From Butyrivibrio sp. (GTDB lineage: Bacteria > Bacillota > Clostridia > Lachnospirales > Lachnospiraceae): a stretch of 64,000 nt of DNA. A program made the translations under genes and the position numbers. Location: the NCBI GenBank assembly GCA_015056625.1, contig SVFY01000008.1, positions 1 to 64,000 of the forward strand. The letters are read 5' to 3'. The notes beneath the pieces are model-generated. The model was not told the origin of the DNA, ran no database searches, and was given only the letters and a program-made list of their open reading frames with translations. Below are positions 60,049-64,000 of this stretch, piece after piece (within the stretch, counting starts at the first letter, position 1; each line of letters opens with the position of its first letter).

Positions 60049-60750
60049 ATGGTTACTAAACAGAAGATCCTGATCGTAGACGATGACAACAACATCGCAG
60101 AGCTCATCTCACTCTATCTTGTAAAAGAGTGTTTTGAGACAAAAATATGTAATGACGGAGAGACTGCTATCAGCACCTTTGACAGCTTTAAGCCCAATCT
60201 GGTGCTCCTTGATCTTATGCTTCCAGGAATTGACGGCTATCAGGTCTGCAGAGAGCTGCGTACCAAGTCCCAGACTCCTATCATCATGCTCTCAGCCAAG
60301 GGCGAAGTCTTTGATAAGGTTCTTGGCCTTGAGATGGGGGCTGACGATTATATGGAGAAGCCCTTTGATTCAAAAGAGCTTGTGGCAAGGGTAAAGGCAG
60401 TCCTTAGGCGATATAAGCCCCAGGCAGCAGAGCCTTCAGAGTCTGACGACAAGGTTGTAAGATATCCTGATCTTGAGATCAACATGACCAACTACTCTGT
60501 TACCTACATGGGCGAGAGAGTTGACATGCCTCCCAAGGAACTTGAGCTTTTATATTTCCTTGCAGCATCACCCAATCACGTATACACAAGAGAGCAGCTC
60601 CTTGATCAGATCTGGGGCTATGAGTATATCGGAGACACCAGGACAGTTGATGTCCACATCAAGCGCCTCAGGGAAAAACTCAGCGATCACGCCAACTGGC
60701 GCCTTGCTACCATCTGGGGTATAGGTTATAAATTCGAGGTACAGCAGTAA
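60049..60750 (+). CDS. OmpR/PhoB-family response regulator
   Basis: The 233-residue protein has a receiver (acid pocket DDDNN near residues 11-15; phospho-acceptor Asp55 in VLLDLMLPG; lysine in YMEKPFD) and a winged-helix DNA-binding domain (MPPKELELLYFLAASPNHVY; IWGYEYIGDTRTVDVHIKRL). It is the partner of the kinase encoded directly after it with no gap. A GGGGGGA ribosome site lies 10 bp after mutS2. The signal sensed is unknown; the pairing and layout resemble PhoP/WalR-type systems. Confidence 0.95.
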   Translation: MVTKQKILIVDDDNNIAELISLYLVKECFETKICNDGETAISTFDSFKPNLVLLDLMLPGIDGYQVCRELRTKSQTPIIMLSAKGEVFDKVLGLEMGADDYMEKPFDSKELVARVKAVLRRYKPQAAEPSESDDKVVRYPDLEINMTNYSVTYMGERVDMPPKELELLYFLAASPNHVYTREQLLDQIWGYEYIGDTRTVDVHIKRLREKLSDHANWRLATIWGIGYKFEVQQ

Positions 60751-62184
60751 ATGAAGCGAACTCTTTACATTAAGTTCCTGCTTGCATATCTGCTCTTTGG
60801 TATCTTTGGTTTTGTTGTGGTTGCCACCTTTGTATATGGTATGACCTACGACAGGCTTAAGCGCGACAAGGCAGAGAGCATGTACAAAATGGCCACACAG
60901 ATTGCCAACACCTATGCAGCGGATCTTTACAACTCAGAGACTTCCCTTGAGACAGTTCACGGGGAACTTACATCTCTTTCCATGTATATGGACGGGTCTC
61001 CCATCTGGATCGTCAACCCATCAGGCCGACTTGTTCTTGATTCCGCAAGGCTTTTAGGACCTGCTGATGAAGTTGTGATCGAGGGCTTTGACCCTACAGT
61101 TACCGGAAGTTCCTACTACACTACAGGAACCTTTTGGGGCTCTTTTGGAAAAGAGATGCTGAGTGTCTTTGCGCCTATCACGGCCAACTATAAGGTCCAG
61201 GCCTACGTTGTCATTCACACTTCAGTAGGTGGGATACAGGAAAAAGCCAACACCTTCCTTAATATTTCCTACCTGATGCTGATGGTTCTTTTCCTGTTGT
61301 CACTTATCATTTTGATCTTCTTTACAGAGCTGGTTTACGTGCCACTTCGAAAGATCACAACAGCAACAGAGCAGTACGCTGCGGGAAATATGGGCTATGA
61401 ATTCTCTGTGGAATCTGAAGATGAGATGGGATACCTTGCTGCGTCACTGTCCTATATGGCTGGTGAGATCGCAAGGCAGGAGGATGACCAGAAGAAGTTC
61501 ATTGCCAACGTATCCCACGATTTCAGATCGCCTCTTACATCAATAAGAGGATACCTTGTGGCCATGCAGGATGGAACAATTCCTCCTGAAATGTACGACC
61601 GCTATCTTGGCATCGTTATCAACGAAACCGACAGACTTACCAAGCTCACCAACGAGATGCTGACCCTTAACAACATGAGCACCAAGGGAATGCTTCTTGA
61701 TAAGAGCGATTTTGATATAAACGCAGTTATCAGAAATGTCTCAGAATCCTTTGAGGGAACCTGCAGGGAGAAAAAAATTGCCATCGAGCTTGTGCTTACT
61801 GACGAGAAGATGTTTGTAAATGCCGACATGAGCAAGATCCAGCAGATCCTTTATAACCTTGTGGACAACGCCATCAAGTTCAGTCACCACGACTCATCCA
61901 TCAAGATCGAGACCACGGAAAAGCACAGCAAGGTCTTCGTTTCAGTCAAGGACTCCGGAATTGGAATCCCCAAGGAAGACCAGAAGCTTATCTTTGACAG
62001 GTTCTATAAATCAGACCTTTCAAGAGGTAAGGACAAGAAGGGAACAGGCCTTGGTCTTTCCATCGTAAAAGAAATCATAAAAGCCCATGACGAGAACATA
62101 AATGTCATCAGTACTCCCGGGGTAGGAACAGAGTTTATCTTCTCCCTCCCCAAGGCAGCAGTCATGGACGCAGAGGACGAATAA
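60751..62184 (+). CDS. Sensor histidine kinase (PhoR/WalK-like)
   Basis: The 477-residue protein has two membrane helices (about 8-30 and 172-194) around an extracellular sensing region. A HAMP domain (YVPLRKITTATEQYAAGNMG) follows, then the HisKA box FIANVSHDFRSPLTSIRGYL with phospho-accepting His256, and HATPase_c boxes QQILYNLVDNAIKFS, VKDSGIGIPKEDQ and KGTGLGLSIVKEI. It would phosphorylate the adjacent regulator. There is no PAS domain, unlike WalK. The start touches the regulator stop codon. Confidence 0.95.
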   Translation: MKRTLYIKFLLAYLLFGIFGFVVVATFVYGMTYDRLKRDKAESMYKMATQIANTYAADLYNSETSLETVHGELTSLSMYMDGSPIWIVNPSGRLVLDSARLLGPADEVVIEGFDPTVTGSSYYTTGTFWGSFGKEMLSVFAPITANYKVQAYVVIHTSVGGIQEKANTFLNISYLMLMVLFLLSLIILIFFTELVYVPLRKITTATEQYAAGNMGYEFSVESEDEMGYLAASLSYMAGEIARQEDDQKKFIANVSHDFRSPLTSIRGYLVAMQDGTIPPEMYDRYLGIVINETDRLTKLTNEMLTLNNMSTKGMLLDKSDFDINAVIRNVSESFEGTCREKKIAIELVLTDEKMFVNADMSKIQQILYNLVDNAIKFSHHDSSIKIETTEKHSKVFVSVKDSGIGIPKEDQKLIFDRFYKSDLSRGKDKKGTGLGLSIVKEIIKAHDENINVISTPGVGTEFIFSLPKAAVMDAEDE

Positions 62185-62682
62185 ATGCACATTATACTTC
62201 ACCAGCCGGAGATTCCTCAGAATACTGGCAACATAGGAAGAACCTGCGTGGCAACAGGTACATCCCTTCATCTTATCGAGCCCCTTGGCTTTCGCATCAA
62301 TGAAAAAGAGCTAAAGAGAGCCGGAATGGACTACTGGGATAAGCTTGATGTAACAAGATACATAGACTACGAGGACTTTAAGGCGCAGCACCCTGGGGCA
62401 AAAATCTGGTACGCCACCACCAAGGCAAAAAGAACCTACAGCGAAGTCTCTTTTTCCATGGACGACTACATCATGTTCGGAAAAGAGAGTGCGGGAATCC
62501 CTGAAGAGATCCTGGTGGATAATGAGGATACCTGCATAAGGATCCCAATGGGAGAGGACATCAGGTCCCTTAATCTTTCAAACTCAGTTGCAATTGTGCT
62601 GTATGAGGCTCTTAGGCAGAATAATTTTGCGGGCCTTGAGAAAGAGGGCGAACTTCACAGATTACATTGGCGCAGTAAGTGA
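62185..62682 (+). CDS. trmL: tRNA (cytidine/uridine-34 2'-O)-methyltransferase TrmL
   Basis: The 165-residue SPOUT-family enzyme matches TrmL: MHIILHQPEIPQNTGNIGRT, HLIEPLGFRI, DYIMFGKESAGIPEEIL and IPMGEDIRSLNLSNSVAIVL with the knotted SAM site. It methylates the wobble ribose of leucine tRNAs. The start directly follows the kinase stop, so it is part of the same transcript. Confidence 0.95.
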   Translation: MHIILHQPEIPQNTGNIGRTCVATGTSLHLIEPLGFRINEKELKRAGMDYWDKLDVTRYIDYEDFKAQHPGAKIWYATTKAKRTYSEVSFSMDDYIMFGKESAGIPEEILVDNEDTCIRIPMGEDIRSLNLSNSVAIVLYEALRQNNFAGLEKEGELHRLHWRSK

Positions 62683-62715
62683 TCACAGTTTTGTTGCAAG
62701 TAAATGAGGTTTTAT

Positions 62716-64000
62716 ATGGGAAAAGAGAAATCCCTTGGTCAGTTTCAAAAGGATCAGATGCTGACAGTTGAAATTACAGATATAGGAAATGACGGAGAGG
62801 GCATAGGCAAAATTGATGGCTATACCCTCTTTATTAAAGATGCGGTAATTGGCGATAAGGTCAGGACTAAGATAATGAAGGCGAAAAAGAACTACGCCTA
62901 TGCTCATCTTGAGGAAGTTGTAGAAAAGTCGCCCTACAGACAAGAGGCGAAATGCCCTATTGCAAGGCAGTGCGGCGGATGCCAGCTTCAGAATATGACC
63001 TATGAAAGGCAGCTTGAGTTTAAACAGAACAAGGTCCGCAATAACATCGTAAGACTTGGCGGGTTTGACGGTGAGTTTGTTGACTCAATTATGGAGCCTA
63101 TCATCGGAATGGACGAGCCCTGGAGATACAGGAACAAAGCCCAGTATCCTATTGGCAGAAATAGAGATGGCAAGATTGTTGCAGGGTACTATGCGGGAAG
63201 AACCCACAGCATAATTCCTGTAGATGACTGCCTTATTGGGGTTACGGAAAATAAAGAGATCCTTGATGTTGTATTAGCGCACATGGAGAAGTTTGGCGTT
63301 GCACCATACGATGAGGTAAGTGGTAAGGGCCTTCTAAGGCATGTACTTGTAAGGAAGGGGTTTACCAGCGGTCAGATCATGGTGTGCCTTGTGATCAATT
63401 ACAGAGGTGGAAAGAGCGGGGCGGCAGCAGGCGGCTCTGCGAATAATGCCAGGGAGTACATTCCCAGGCAGCAGGCTCTTTGCGATGCCCTTTCCGGGGT
63501 TACAGGAATGACCAGCATCTCAGTCAGCATAAATACTGAAAAGACCAACGTGATCATGGGGCTTGAGATCCACACGATCTGGGGCTCAGATACCATCACT
63601 GACACTTTAAAGGGACTTGAATTTGAGATTTCACCACTTTCTTTTTATCAGGTTAACCCCAGGCAGACTGACAAGCTCTATGGCCAGGCTATTGAATACG
63701 CCGCCCTTACTGGCGCAGAAACTGTATGGGACCTTTATTGCGGGATTGGAACTATAACCTTGTCCATGGCAGGAAGTGCTGGAAAGGTTTATGGTGTTGA
63801 GATAATTCCTGAAGCAATCGAGGATGCCAAGAATAATGCCAGAAATAACGGCATTAAAAACGCTGAGTTTTACTGTGGCAAGGCTGAGGAGGTCCTGCCT
63901 GATTTTTATGAGAGAATGAGTAAGGAAGCAGAAAACGGAGGGACAACTCTTGGATCAGAAAATAACACCAAAGCGCTCCACCCGGACGTCATCGTAATTG
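62716..64000 (+). CDS. rlmD: 23S rRNA (uracil-5) methyltransferase, RlmD/RumA type, 3' end beyond window
   Basis: The frame is open for 428 codons to the window edge. An N-terminal TRAM RNA-binding domain (LTVEITDIGNDGEGIGKIDG) is followed by the Fe-S cysteines Cys80, Cys86 and Cys89 (CPIARQCGGCQLQNM). Next come PWRYRNKAQYPI, FYQVNPRQTDKLY and SAM motif I VWDLYCGIGTITLSMAGSAG with VYGVEIIPEAIEDAKNNARN. The terminal catalytic cysteine region lies outside. A Gly/Ala insert (KSGAAAGGSANNA) and a loop ENGGTTLGSENNTKA are not usual for the family. Start 62716 is spaced after ATGAGG; 62704 is an alternative. Confidence 0.93.
   Translation, partial: MGKEKSLGQFQKDQMLTVEITDIGNDGEGIGKIDGYTLFIKDAVIGDKVRTKIMKAKKNYAYAHLEEVVEKSPYRQEAKCPIARQCGGCQLQNMTYERQLEFKQNKVRNNIVRLGGFDGEFVDSIMEPIIGMDEPWRYRNKAQYPIGRNRDGKIVAGYYAGRTHSIIPVDDCLIGVTENKEILDVVLAHMEKFGVAPYDEVSGKGLLRHVLVRKGFTSGQIMVCLVINYRGGKSGAAAGGSANNAREYIPRQQALCDALSGVTGMTSISVSINTEKTNVIMGLEIHTIWGSDTITDTLKGLEFEISPLSFYQVNPRQTDKLYGQAIEYAALTGAETVWDLYCGIGTITLSMAGSAGKVYGVEIIPEAIEDAKNNARNNGIKNAEFYCGKAEEVLPDFYERMSKEAENGGTTLGSENNTKALHPDVIVI

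Overview
The window reads as the chromosome of a Gram-positive, low-GC, anaerobic gut or rumen Clostridia, most likely family Lachnospiraceae (Butyrivibrio-like). This is an inference from the gene content: T-box control of ileS, a LytS/YesM sensor kinase with a YesN-type regulator, lipoprotein binding proteins with Gly-Cys lipoboxes, strong AGGAGG ribosome sites, VanW, YhaM, MutS2 and sigma-28 flagellin genes. No rRNA and no CRISPR array was seen.

Layout. 1-1.5 kb: the end of a tyrosine recombinase beside tRNA-Pro (probably the edge of an element lying mostly outside the window), a truncated tRNA-Pro copy, an ECF sigma factor, a small repeat-tailed protein and tRNA-Gly. 1.6-11.0 kb: a sugar-sensing and uptake locus, with a membrane-anchored sugar receptor, LytS-type kinase, YesN-type regulator and XylF-like lipoprotein, followed by a ChvE-GguA-GguB-type monosaccharide ABC importer. 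11.09-17.55 kb: a compact AT-rich island inserted in the 3' end of a second tRNA-Gly. It is bounded by a 22-bp direct repeat and carries an unknown gene, a type II restriction-modification pair, a serine recombinase and a tyrosine integrase. 17.7-27.5 kb: CapA-like protein, RlmI, NhaC antiporter, an HTH-MotA-like membrane protein, a GNAT-methyltransferase fusion, an ABC pair, free-methionine-sulfoxide reductase and a threonine aldolase. REP-like palindromes sit between several of these genes. 27.5-33.6 kb: oppABCDF under a visible promoter with a cre-like operator. 33.6-37.1 kb: Ile T-box and ileS. 37.2-41.0 kb: a sigma-28 promoter and two flagellins, the second with an embedded zinc-protease domain (flagellinolysin) and the first with an unidentified large insert. 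41-50 kb: glycogen phosphorylase, AraC regulator, XpaC-TelA, galK-galT. 50-57.5 kb: VanW protein, AIR-synthase-like protein, Lrp regulator, aminotransferase, YhaM and a degenerate HtrA-like protein. 57.6-64 kb: mutS2, a PhoB/PhoR-like two-component pair, trmL and the start of an RlmD-type rRNA methyltransferase that runs off the window.

How the genes work together. The 1.6-11 kb block looks like a three-part sensor (receptor, kinase, regulator) controlling monosaccharide import. glgP and galKT feed storage and dietary sugars into glycolysis. Opp supplies peptides, and the flagellinolysin could provide proteolysis on the flagellar surface. The items most worth a second look are the flagellin pair with a CsrA-like leader hairpin, the HTH-MotA fusion, the HtrA-like protein that has lost its catalytic residues, and the tRNA-Gly island with its recombination-site architecture.
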